This document shows, piece by piece, positions 12,501 through 23,411 of a stretch of 64,000 nt of DNA. The first letter of the stretch is position 1, and each line of letters starts with the position of its first letter. A program made the translations under genes and the position numbers. Location of the stretch: positions 3,534,001 to 3,598,000 of the forward strand of contig JBCAMK010000003.1 of the NCBI GenBank assembly GCA_038503065.1, given 5' to 3'. The notes under the pieces are model-generated. The model did no database searches. It saw only the letters and a program-made list of their open reading frames with translations, and was not told the origin of the DNA. This stretch comes from Paragyromitra xinjiangensis (Eukaryota; Ascomycota; Pezizomycetes; Pezizales; Discinaceae).

Positions 12501-15500
12501 GACGGTCGAGGAAGGCGTTGGCTGTGGTAACGGGACGTGGGCCGGGACCCACTCCAATGCTTTAGGTGTAGAAATTTGGTAGGCAGGATCAGGTTTAGGC
12601 GTCTGCGAGGATTGCGTAATATACTGAGCCGAGCGTGATTCTGTGTGAGAGAGTGACTCAGTCCGAGATTGCGACTTCTTGCGGGTCTCTAACTCTTCCT
12701 GAGACCAGGTGACTTCCACTGGCAACTCATGCTGTCCCAATTGCCTCTTGATGTGCGGTGAATCTTCGTCTTCAACTTCCTCCATAGATGGGCTTCGCGA
12801 CCTAGCGATACTGCTAGGACTTACAGAGAGTGTAGCGCCTTTATCCCCAGAAACGATGCTGCTTTTGGAAGTAACACCACTTCCGAGAACCAAATCAGCA
12901 TCAAAGCCAGCCTGTTCAGCTGATGCTGCAACAATGGCCATGAACTCATTATCTTTGTCCATCTGCTCCCGGGTCAAAGTTTTGCCGCTCTTTTCAACGT
13001 TCTTTATACTTTCAGATGTCGGCGTGGCCCCACGAGAGGCAGCCTCTTGGTCGAGGAATGCAAAGACGTTTGGCGGAGATGGTTGCTTCCTATAACTCGG
13101 TAGTCCTTGCGCCGGTACACTTTCATGCGTGACATCTGTTGACACAGACCGGTGTAAATCTTGACTTTTTGAAACGCTAGACGATGATTGGGACGTAGAA
13201 CGGGTCACTGAAGATTCTGAAAGGGCGTGTCTCTCGCCTTCCAGAGAGGGGCGATAGTTAGGAGCTATTAAAACCATGAGCACGTTACCGAATCCGAGTA
13301 ATCTTCTATATATACATACCAGAGGATATTTGATTCGCACGTGGGATTTCCCTCCCGTCCACAACAACTTCCTTTGAGACAGTAGATGACGATCTGGATA
13401 CAGACTCTGATGAGTAAATATTCTTCGAAGATTCAAAATTTACATGTTTTTCATTAGCTTGAACGGAACGATAGACGGGAACAGCGGGTGCTGCGAAAAT
13501 TAGATTAGCCATTAAACGCCCCGAGTGATAGTTTATGATTACAAACCGGATACTGCTCGATCTATGCGTGAGCTATCTTTGAGCACACCAACCGTGGCTG
13601 CCTCCTCGTTAGATCCACCGGGGATGCGGTAAGACTGAACTGCGGGCAATGTTGTCCCAGTAGCAACGGTCGAAGACTTTTGATGATTGTAGGCTGATGA
13701 AGAACGCTCATAACTTGATTCCGATCGACGTTCTGACGAGACAGTTGTTGCTGTTTCATAAGCACTTTTGTGAGATTTCAGAGCTGGGGGCAACACCGGG
13801 CCATAAACGACATCCGAAAATTTCTGCTGATGGCTGTAGTCCGACGAGGCATGCTCGAAGCTCGATTGAGACCGATTTTCTGATATGGCGGAAGTTTGAT
13901 AAACAGCGCTTGACGATGGGAAAATGAAGTTGTTTGGAAGCTGAGGACCATAATTAACATCGGCAGTTTTAACACCAACACCTTGGACAGGTTCCTCAAA
14001 GTCGAGATGTGGCGGAAGTTCAGGGCCGAAGAACACCAATTCTTGGCTTGATCGTTGCGACTCATTCCTCTGTCGGCTTTCAACTTGATCATATCGCTTT
14101 GAGTCTTCGTCTTGTTGATAGCCAATAACCGCAGCGCCGATATTGAATCCGGGTGCGACTGTCGGCACTGGTGCAACTGGAGTGCCTGCGAACGGCTTCC
14201 CAGTCACAATTGACAGGGTCTCGCCACTTTCTTGCCTTACCGACTGTGCAGTTTCTACAATCCTCGAAGATTGGGAAGACATATTTGCCATCCTTTGCTC
14301 AAACTCTGAAGACGTCTCCACCTTTTCAGAAGATACTGTTGAGTCTCCCACCCTTCTTTCAAACTCGGCAGACGTCTCCTGCGTCATTCCGGAGCTAACA
14401 GGTTGAACTGTGAAGATATCAGGAGAGAGCACAACATTATCCAATTTTCCAGCCATTCTCGGAAAGTAGCTCCCCTCACAATGGAGAACTTGTGGGTACT
14501 TTGGTGTCCCTGGTGGTGGTGTAGGGGGGGTTTGAAGAAGCATTGGCACACCAAAAGGCACAGTCCATGACCTCTCAATGAAACCAGGGATGTCTTGGGT
14601 CGGCAACGGATCAGCAGTGTTGTATCGCTTTTTCTTTTCCTTCTTCTTTTCAATTTTATCCAGTCCTATACTATCGCGAACATACCGAACCTCTTTGCGC
14701 CGGGCTTCTTCGATCGCAGTCTCACGAGCTTTAGATCTTTCCCGGCTGCGCTCAGCTTCCCTTTTTTTGTATTCTGGGTCGGCCCTCCGAGCTCGACTAC
14801 GGGCACGGCGAGCCTCTTTCTTTGCGGTGATTTCGGCAATCCGGCGCTGCAATTCAGCAGCTTGGTTCTCGAGTCCAATGCGCTCTTCCTCTTTCCGTTC
14901 GATCTCACGGCGCCTCTGAACTTCGGCATGGATGATGCGATCTTCCTCGGTCATGTTTTGCCATTCTTCTTCTTCGAGTTGGTGCTGGATTGATTCCTCT
15001 CTCGCAATAGTCTCGGTCTGTACCTTTTCATGTACTTCGACGCCCGCAACCTTCCCCTGCCTCCCTCTCCTCCACTCCACTTCCCTCTTTTCCCCGCCCT
15101 CGTCCCTCAACATGGCGCCCTGCTCACCAGCCACTATCTGCGCTGATGATTCTTCTTGCTGTTTCTTGAACTCGGCTTCAACTCGGACGGTCTTCTCTTG
15201 CTCAAGCTGCACTCTCGTTCCCTTCTCTTTCACAACTTCCACTTGAGCGATAAGTTCTCTAGTCTTCTCGTCTTTTTGCCGCGTCTGTTCCATCTGAAGT
15301 AGGACTCTATTTTCCTGCTCGACCTCGAGCTGAGCTTCCTTCTCTTTTTCAGCCCGAATCTGCGCATCAAGTTGCTGAACTTTTTCATCACGCTGGCGAG
15401 CCTTGAGTTCCGTCTCGGTTGCAACTATCCTCTGGCCCTCGATCAAAGCTGCTGCGTCTCGTTCATTCTCGACCCGGATCTGCCTCTCAAGCTCCCGAAC

Positions 15501-18500
15501 CCTAGCATCTTCCTGCTTCTCTAACTCTAGTTGCGCCGCAACTTCCCTCTCCTCTTCAATCCTCAAATATTTCTCCTTCTCTTTCTCGACTTGGATTTCT
15601 CGCTGTACTTCCCGGATCCTTGACTCATCCTTGGACTCGTACGCCTCGGCCACGATTTGCTCGAGCTTCGAGAGCTTCTCGATAGTCCTCTTGCGTTCTT
15701 GGATGATCTCAACCTTCCGTGTCTCGATGATTTGCACTTCGCGCTTGCTACTGTGAACTTCAGTCTCGAATTGGCTCCTACGCTCCCGTTCAAGTATCTT
15801 AGCTTGGTAACCTAGGCGTTCTTGTTCATTGAAGAATTCGGCGCGTTGGATCTCGATAGAATCTTGCTGGCGTTTTTCATTGAACCTTTGCTGTTGTACC
15901 TGAATCTGTTTCTCTTCCTCTAGTTCTCGGATTTTCTTAGATTCATCCTCACGCTTCCTACTAATCTCAATGAGGCGGGTTTTGCTAGCTTCTTCCTCTG
16001 ATTTCCTCAGCTGAAGTTCTTCTTCGATCTTGACCCGTTTCTGGGTCTCAATGTTCCTAACTCTCTCAGCCTCTTTCTGGACCGCGACTTGAACCTCGAG
16101 TTGACGAGCTTTCTCTTCCTCTTCTTTCCGAGTTCTCTCGAACAGCTCGTCAGATTCCCGTCCTCTCTGCTGCCTCTGAAGAGTTTGAAGTCTTGACCAC
16201 TCCCGGTATTTTCGTTCCTCTTCATTTCGGATCTGTAGGGCACGCTCTTCATCTTGCTTAATCCTTGCCAGACGTGCCGCCTCGTCCTTTTCTCTCTCCG
16301 CCGCCTCCCACTCCAACTTCTGCTTCAGCGCTATGGCCGCCCTCTCTTCTCGTTCCCGCTTCGCTATCAATTGAAGCTCCTCCTTTTCTTTCTTTTCGAT
16401 TTCAATTCTCAACGCCCTTCTCTCTTTCTCCTCCCTATCAGATTTCTCTTTCTGCTCGAACGCTGCTTTCTCCTCGCGGATTCGCAGCTCCCGTAGCTCT
16501 CTCTGAACTCTCTCTTGCCTGTCTCTCTCACTTTCTTTTTCTCGTCTATCTATCTCGTCACGCTCTGCTCGGTCCTTCGCATACACACTCGCGACCTGCG
16601 CCGCTGCAGCACTAGCTGCAGCAGTTGCAACATCCTGAACCAACGTAGCACTGATCCCAACCGTACTTGATTGCGATTGCGACACCATAGAAGGCAACGG
16701 CGATGGCACGACCACCTGTTGCGACACATTCGAAAAAGAAGAATTATTATTAATAACGCTCGATGAGGTAGTATGATGTGTAATATTATGATTATTGATG
16801 ATAGTAGTCGTATTAATAGTAGGGGTTATTGTAGGTTGAGCAGAAATAACTGGCTGAATAGGAACTGGTAGTGGTCTTTTCTGCTCGACACTACCGGCAA
16901 GTGATGAAAAACCCCCCACTACATTTGCAACTTCGGTCTTCCCCCCCGTTGCTGTTGTGATTGTTGTCTTTGAGGACTGGCGCTCGTGCTCGCGGTATAG
17001 CTGTTCAGATGCGTAAGAATTCCGTACGAAAGATGCCTCCGATTGTTGACGACTAATGCTCGTGGAGGGGATGGGTTTGGTAGATTCGAACCTTAATGGG
17101 TCATCTGTCGCCTACAGTCCCCCAATAGTAAACCCAGAGTCAATAAATAAGCCTCTTTCCTTGCATCTAAATTCCATGAATGTTGGTTTGTATACCTTTG
17201 GATAAAAAGTCTGTAACTTCGTATTTTCTTCCTCTCGGGGTGTATCTACCATATAAGTAATTGATGTGTTGGCGTCCTCCTTGATGATTCTTCCGCCTCT
17301 GTCCACAAACAATCCGCTTTTGCTTTTCTTGCTCTCATCTGACCTCTTCAACTCATCTGTCTTGTACTTATTCTCCTTACCTTTACTCTTTTCTCCAAGG
17401 CCTACGCTTTTACCCGAGAACAGACCGCTAAAGAATCCAGAGCGGGTTGTAGAAGTAGTCTTCTGGGTTGTTGAGCTCTTCTGATGCTGAAATCGTGATT
17501 GCCGAGAAGAATCGTGGGACTCCCAACTATCAACAGAGCTCGCTCTTCGTTGACTTTTACCAGTCATAATGCTAGACCTGTCCAGAGATCTCTCACGGTG
17601 GCCTGAATCCTGAATCCAAACCTCCTTCTCCTTCAATCTCTTATCCTCTCCAGAAACTGATGAGACCACCCGACTCTCTGAATTCTGGCGTCGCATGTAA
17701 AAATCCTTCACCTTATGTTTGGAAGTGCTACTAATCACGTTACTAGTAGAATAGGACTTGCTCCCAGTTGATATTTCGCTGGAATGATGAGCCGTGCCAC
17801 CTTCAGCGGAGATGACATATTGATCCCGATGCTTATCTCTAGAGTCAATACCACTTTCTAGCGAAGTCACGGATGCAGACTTAACCGCCTGAACAGCCCC
17901 ACTGCCGCCAAACCATCCGCCAGAATCCCTAGTGCCACCAGAGAACCATCCGCCCTGAGTGGAAGCAGCTGTGGTATGCTTCCCATTTGTGACCGCCTTT
18001 GAAGAATAGCCATCAACCTTCCTCGTCATAACACCCCACCAAGAGGAACCACCCGTTGCTGTTGTCGTGGTTCGCGAATCCGACGAATTTCTAGTGAAGC
18101 CGCCAGTTGAACTGCGTCGTGTCAACCCAGCACCAACCGAGGCACTTCCAGGACGATTAAGCGAGCCCGGTGTCCCATAATGCTCATCCCAACTCTTCCG
18201 TCGTTGCAACTTTCCAATTCCGAAAGCGCCGGAAACCCTACTGCCTGCAGATCGGAAGGATTCTGCAACAGAGCCAGCGTATGACCGATTGCTCCTAATT
18301 GATGCCGAACCAAGACTCGTACCTCTGCGGCTGCTGTAGGCTCCGTATATAAGCCCGTTGCCTGACGACGAAGAGGAGGATGAGCCAGAATTAGAGCTGG
18401 AAGATGAAGATGACGATGATGATGACGATGACGATCCCCCTTTGCCCTTCTCACCCTTTTTTTTCTTATGTCCGAGCACTTTCTCACCCTTTTGTTCTCT

Positions 18501-20228
18501 CTTGCTCTTCTTCGGGGACCTAAAAAACCAGCCCTTGTTCTTTGACCCTAAAGAGCTCGGGGAAGATGAGTAACGCCCATACGCCAAGTCATCATCACTG
18601 GCGGCCGCACTCGAAGATTTAGACGAAAATTGAAACAGTTCACCCGGGATTGAAGCGCCGCCTGAAGCTTCCGAGACATGGGAAGTGGAGCGTTTATACC
18701 CGCTTTTAACATCCTTGCGACTATTATTTGAGTTTCCAAACCAGCCGCCAAGAATGGAGTTCGACGACTTGGAGAGTTGTTTGTTGTCATAGGGCGAAGG
18801 ATTAGTGTAATAGGTAGGATGAGCTTGGCCATCCGGGCCGTAGCCAGGATTGTAGAAAAGTGCATCTTTGGATTTTTGAAGGTCTCCGCCACGGAGCACT
18901 CCAGGAGCTAAGTGAGTTGAAGTCCCGATATAGTGGTGGCCAGACTTACCATTTGACCCACCCACAGAAACCTCCCCGGACCGCCTATCAAAAACACCAC
19001 CGGTGCGATAAATACTGCTACTACTGCCGTTGCTAGTATAACGCTTAGATGTCCCAGCATAAATCTCGCCCTCTCGGAGCTCCTCCCTTTCGCGTCGCCT
19101 AAGCTCTTTCTTCTCGCGTCTAATTTGCTTCTCTAGTCTTCTTCTCTTCCGGGTGGTCTCCGAAAGATCTGAATCACTCAAACTTGCCGAACTTCCAGAG
19201 CTGCTAGATCCCTCTGACGGTGAGGCAAAGCCCGATGCCTGCTTGCTCCTAAACATAGGCATCCATACCCTTCTTGAAGATTTCCGCTTCACCCGCCAGC
19301 CTTTGCTCGTCCAGCGCTGGCCATAGTGATGCTTCCTCGGCGCTTCGGTATATGATGACCCAGGTTCAAAACACCCACGACATACGCCTATGATTTCAGA
19401 GTAGAGTTCAAACTGTCCAATAGCATATCGTTCCTCAGCACGAAGATTCTCCCAAAGTTTCCTGATACTCTGACGTAGTGGTGGAGGAGGACCGTTAGGG
19501 CCATAATTTTGATCGTGGTTGTGACTATGGCCCTGGACAGCGTTGATAACGCCAGTAATCGAGTGCTCAAGCGATTGACTGAACATCGAGTGATGGTTTT
19601 CCGGATTACTTGGAGAGCCATAATTAGAAGCAACTGATGTTCCGGTCCCTGGAGCGCCATAATATGATGCAGACTCGCCCAGAAGCTCATGAGAATCGCC
19701 TGGCTCCATAAATGAGTCCGGCGCGGCCAATAGAGTAGATACATTCTGCGGGGCAGATGCGGTAAGTGTGGTAGGCAGAACCCCAGGATAGTATGGTGAG
19801 ACCTGGGGAACCGGTATAGGATGATAGCCCGATGTTGTGGTGAGCATAGCGGGGATCGGAATGGGGCCAGTGCCAATCGTGTTGGTGTTATATGGCGCTC
19901 CTGTGTTTGAATAAGTAGACTGGAATGTAGGATTATAGTTACCTGGTGCACCAGTTGCTCCTCCTCCCGTATCTGTTGCGCAATATGCCGACGCGTCGTG
20001 AATGCCTCCGTTTGGTGGCACATATGAAGATGTTAATGGGTGGTCTGATGACACACCGTAATAGCTATCGGCTTCGCCTCGCGATTTTCCGTTCATTTTC
20101 TTGCCAGAACCAGCGCCATTTGACGTGTTTGACAGCCCACGAGGAAGAAACGTCTCGGTAGGCGTTTCAGAGGTGCGCTTTGACGTGGTCTCAGTGGTAC
20201 CAGCGCCATTTGCCTTTGAGGACTGCAT
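1..20228 (-). CDS. LAH: Giant leashin-like (LAH / 'involucrin repeat') protein, 3' end beyond the window
   Basis: Eleven exons on the minus strand join in consistent phase: 20228-17196, 17111-13547, 13490-13320, 13264-6579, 6525-4341, 4286-3308, 3260-2245 (donor uncertain), 2184-2144, 2091-1356, 1299-128 and 68-1 (continuing). That is 19,652 coding bases, at least 6,550 residues. The ten introns are 47-84 nt, mostly with clear branch sites. The start is the first ATG of the long frame. Seen: a Ser/Gly-rich N-terminal part with a CRGCFEPG...APRKHHY motif near residue 281, a long K/E/R coiled coil (about 1185-1835), then thousands of Ser/Pro/Glu-rich, probably disordered residues. Known: leashin is a very large Pezizomycotina protein that tethers Woronin bodies to the cell cortex or septal pore, and a similar cysteine/APRKHHY segment occurs in proteins called leashin or involucrin-repeat. 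The identity rests on that remembered motif plus size and architecture, so it is probable, not proven. A generic giant coiled-coil scaffold is the alternative. Confidence 0.72.
6579..13264 (-). other. Leashin-like exon 4: 6.7-kb exon, RRSTEQWSTER repeats and Ser/Pro-rich disordered region
   Basis: This single 6,686-nt exon encodes about 2,229 residues without a stop. Two blocks (about 12015-11815 and 10620-10400) carry serial copies of an ERRSTEQWSTER-like unit, each preceded by a similar REEFSE/TE..SLERR lead, which suggests an internal duplication. From about 10250 down to 6600 the protein is acidic and Ser/Pro/Leu-rich, with loosely repeating SSPxSPxxLPE-type motifs and no recognisable fold. 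Upstream it is joined through a 171-nt exon (13490-13320) between introns of 56 and 55 nt. It ends in phase 0 at GTGAGT. Confidence 0.7.
13547..17111 (-). other. Leashin-like exon 2: ~650-residue K/E/R coiled coil plus conserved proline segment
   Basis: After a Thr/Asn/Val-rich lead, residues about 1185-1835 are almost uninterrupted charged sequence (EKERDEREERR type), a clear coiled-coil candidate. Within it a unit of roughly 35-40 residues recurs about four times around 15250-15620, each with a core like RELERQIRVENE. The coil ends in a lysine cluster. A less repetitive segment follows at about residues 1850-1902, with GFIERSWTVPFG, TPPTPPPGTPKYPQV and EGSYFPRM; this reads like a folded or interaction motif. 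The exon then returns to Ser/Gln/Tyr-rich repeats built around YGPxLPP. It ends in phase 1 at a GTTTGT donor. Confidence 0.7.
17196..20228 (-). other. Leashin-like exon 1: N-terminal Ser/Gly-rich region with CxxC/APRKHHY motif
   Basis: This 1,011-codon first exon ends at AAG before a GTATAC donor (phase 0). Residues about 260-305 contain a compact charged segment with two cysteines three apart (CRGC) followed by APRKHHY; it is the only strongly non-low-complexity part of the exon. A basic KR-rich stretch follows at about residues 350-390, then long Ser/Gly/Tyr repeats. A serine homopolymer near residues 600-625 is encoded by GAT/GAC-like triplets (plus-strand view, about 18356-18440). By analogy with leashin, the N-terminal part would carry the Woronin-body (WSC) binding activity; that is inference from the family. 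Confidence 0.65.
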
Positions 20229-23200
20229 GATGGATGATATTTCTTCGTCACGATGGTGGTGGGATGGAGAGGTGGACGGGCGACTATGGTGATTAACGAT
20301 TACCTACTGATGGTAAGAAAAATGATTCTTGCTGTGGATGAGTGATAGGCCGTGACAGTGATGCAAAGTCGTTATAGAAATACAGGATGGGCGATAGGCC
20401 GTGCCAGGGAAGTGCTGATAGTGGATAAGTGGAGCGTCTCTCCTCTCCTCTTCTAACCCCTTATTTATTTATTTTTTCTAGATCTGTGATGGGAATGGAT
20501 CTGGACGGGAGATGTTTCGATGGGCGTGTTTGGTTTGTTATTGCTCTGATAGCTAATGTTGATCAGGTGCCAGCAGACGATACACCTAAGTAAAAGTCTT
20601 TTGGGAGGCAAAAAGATTCGTTCAGCTTCGTTAAAATTGCAGAAATACGCACGCTGAGAAGGGATATGACGACTACAGATTGAGCAGGAGGGAACGGAGA
20701 TGACACCGACGATGATAGAGAGAGGGGAGGGAGGAGGGGGATGTTGATGATTGTGATGGATGATGGCTCACGAGGCAGAGGGGGTGTGCTCTGACTTGAT
20801 AGGAGGACGAGACGGATTGGAGCGCGAGGCGAGAGAACGCAATCCGGTAGGGAAAATGCAGTGATACGGGTACAGGGAGGGAGATCGGCCAATTGGGCAC
20901 CAGCCAGAAGTAGGGAAGACCTCGCTCTCAATTCATCCTTTGAGCCTGTGAGAAAATGGAAGCGCGAAAATCCTACAATCGCAGAGGACGGATGGCTTGG
21001 ATGCAGAAGGGCGTGGTGGGAAAAAAATGGAATTGGTAAGAGGATAGGGGGTGGTCGCACGGATCGGAAGGGAGGAAGACGAGATGACGGATTCCCGCGA
21101 TGGCACAGAAAATGAGCTGAATGAAATGTGATTGATTTCCCCCAGTCAGCTCCCTTGATACATATCACTCGATCTCTTCCCTCGTTTTCGAGGACAACTT
21201 ATGTGGAGCAGAGATATCTTTAAAATCCTCACATCATATCCTCGCTATTTTATGATTTGACCTACTGCTTTCCCCTCTCTCCCTGGTATCCGCCCCGGTA
21301 GCAAATCCCACCCCAGCCCACCCTCTTCCTTCAAAATTGATCCCAGTGGAACACAGGCGAAGATGGATGGAAGCTCGGACGCGTGGTTGGCTAGCGCTCT
21401 GGTCTCGACATAGAGTCGCAGCACGTTATTCCGATGGCGCCTGGCACGCAACTACGGCGATCCCTCCCTTCCCCAGTATCGTTACCCCCCCAACCAGCAT
21501 CCAGCACAACAAACGAAACATGTTTTGTTTGGCCCCCCAAATCTGCGCTGGCCTGGCACAGATAGCTGAGGGTGTGGGCAGGGATACTTCTCGCCCAATC
21601 TCGTCGAACAGGGTTGGTCGTAGTTGTTCTGTTCGTGGTTGGCCGCATTCACTCAACAGGGATCCTGTTTTGCTCTCCGCTTTCTCTCGACCAATTGAAG
21701 CTGCATGCCCAGCGGCATTTCAATTCTTACTGTTTGCTTGGACCAGACTCGGACGTGATCACTTATGATCGAATTGATCCTCCTGACGAAACTTTTAACG
21801 AAGACGTCCAAGCATGCACGCCCGCTATCACCGAGAACGAGTAGTTAGCACGATCTGACGACTTTTTCAGCTGTGTTTGCTCCACACCTGAAATTTGAAT
21901 TCCCAGAACTAGAAATTAGATACGAGATTGTGTTGAGTTTAGGGGCGCACAAGGAAGTGACAGGATGCGAAAAAAGTGATAAATCAGATCAGACGTTCGA
22001 GGATCGGCTGTGGTCTATGCGAAGTTAAACGCCAAGACGCTATTGAGCCTCTTAGACCATCATTCGGATTAGAGCCGGGAACCGGCAGCAACGACAGAAG
22101 CAGCCACATGCTTGTACCTACATTGCGCACGAGCTGCCTGCGCACGGCACCTGGTCATGAGAAAGCGACTCTACCCTAGACATAAGCACGGCATGTATTT
22201 CATGTACCCTAGCTCCCTCTTAACTGGACCGCATTTCTTCGCGATTCGAAACAGCGAGGAAAAAACTACCTTTGCTCGGATTTGCCGCCCCTGGAAATTG
22301 TGGCCACGATATCAACGTTTCTGATCCTGCATTTCGGGATGATGAAGTTTCAAATTCTCCTAGGACTTTGGTACGACATGCCAATCCCGTTCCTGGTCCG
22401 ACTGGTCACAGTAGTCGAGTGAGGAATCATGAACGCTCAGCTTCATCGCTGTAAAGGCAAACATAAAAGACTTGCACAGTTATCGTAAATGATATATATA
22501 TACGCGGCGAAATACATATCAGCGCAAACACCATTGTAGTTACATCAGCTCTAGCGTCTAGTTGACCCCAACCACGATTAACGTACTTCATGCATGCCTG
22601 CTCGCCAGGGTACTTATGTCCGGGAATCACCCTATATATCATACCCTACTCTATACGATATCCCTTACTTCCATCGCATATTGCTTAAGAAATTCTCAAA
22701 ACCTTAAACTCTACCGGAGGTGACCCGAGAAATAAATAGTGGCCCCCGAGAATCAAAGACTGGCAGGAAAGATACCTGGGCATTATGTATCCTTGCCCTG
22801 CGGGCCGTCGCCCGCTCTTGGTAGGTAGTTACACACGTGTCCATGAAGAAAATCATAGCGTGTCTGTAATGATAGATTACCCACATGTACCCACCTTAGT
22901 CTTTGCGAGCTACTCTGGGTATGTACATGCATAATATCATCATGATAGGCCTTACTTATCGCCAGCTGCAATTTACACGGGTGGGGACACTACAGTGCAC
23001 GGGCCTGATCGATGAGTTGCAGCTCAACATAACCTTAGGCACCTTTCCGAACCCTGTTTGCTCGCCAACAAATTTGAGTGTGTGTATAACGATCATGCCT
23101 TGGTATCTCCGTCTAGGCCGAGTATTGGTAATCTCTTCTTACGTCAAAAGTTGGGCAATCTTCCCCTCGCTTATCATCAGACGCTAGATAATGGTTAGAT

Positions 23201-23411
23201 CGAAAGCGAGTGTCCAATCGAGTGATATTCTATGACTATCACGCGTATCATGAAATAAGCTTCCACTAGTAGAGCCTGGGCTTAGAAAGTCATATGCATG
23301 TACTAAATCTGCTGGCTCCTAGACGCATGTTGACATTTGATATCGATATAATTTAAGTACAGCCAAGCTTTACTACACTCGTTTTCATCAAGACCTTCTC
23401 TCGCCTTCACG
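20229..23411. other. Intergenic: upstream region of the giant gene, no gene seen
   Basis: The first kilobase above the giant gene's ATG is pyrimidine-rich on its coding strand, typical of a fungal promoter and 5' leader. It gives long but compositionally driven open frames on both strands. Farther out (21800-23400) only short, unsupported frames occur. I see no tRNA, rRNA or clear repeat. Confidence 0.5.

Noticed and set aside
20563..21168. 201-codon minus-strand frame above the giant gene
   Set aside because: Driven by pyrimidine-rich promoter composition; no motif and no downstream continuity.
21337..21768. 143-codon plus-strand frame
   Set aside because: Irregular composition, overlaps frames on the other strand and shows no domain.
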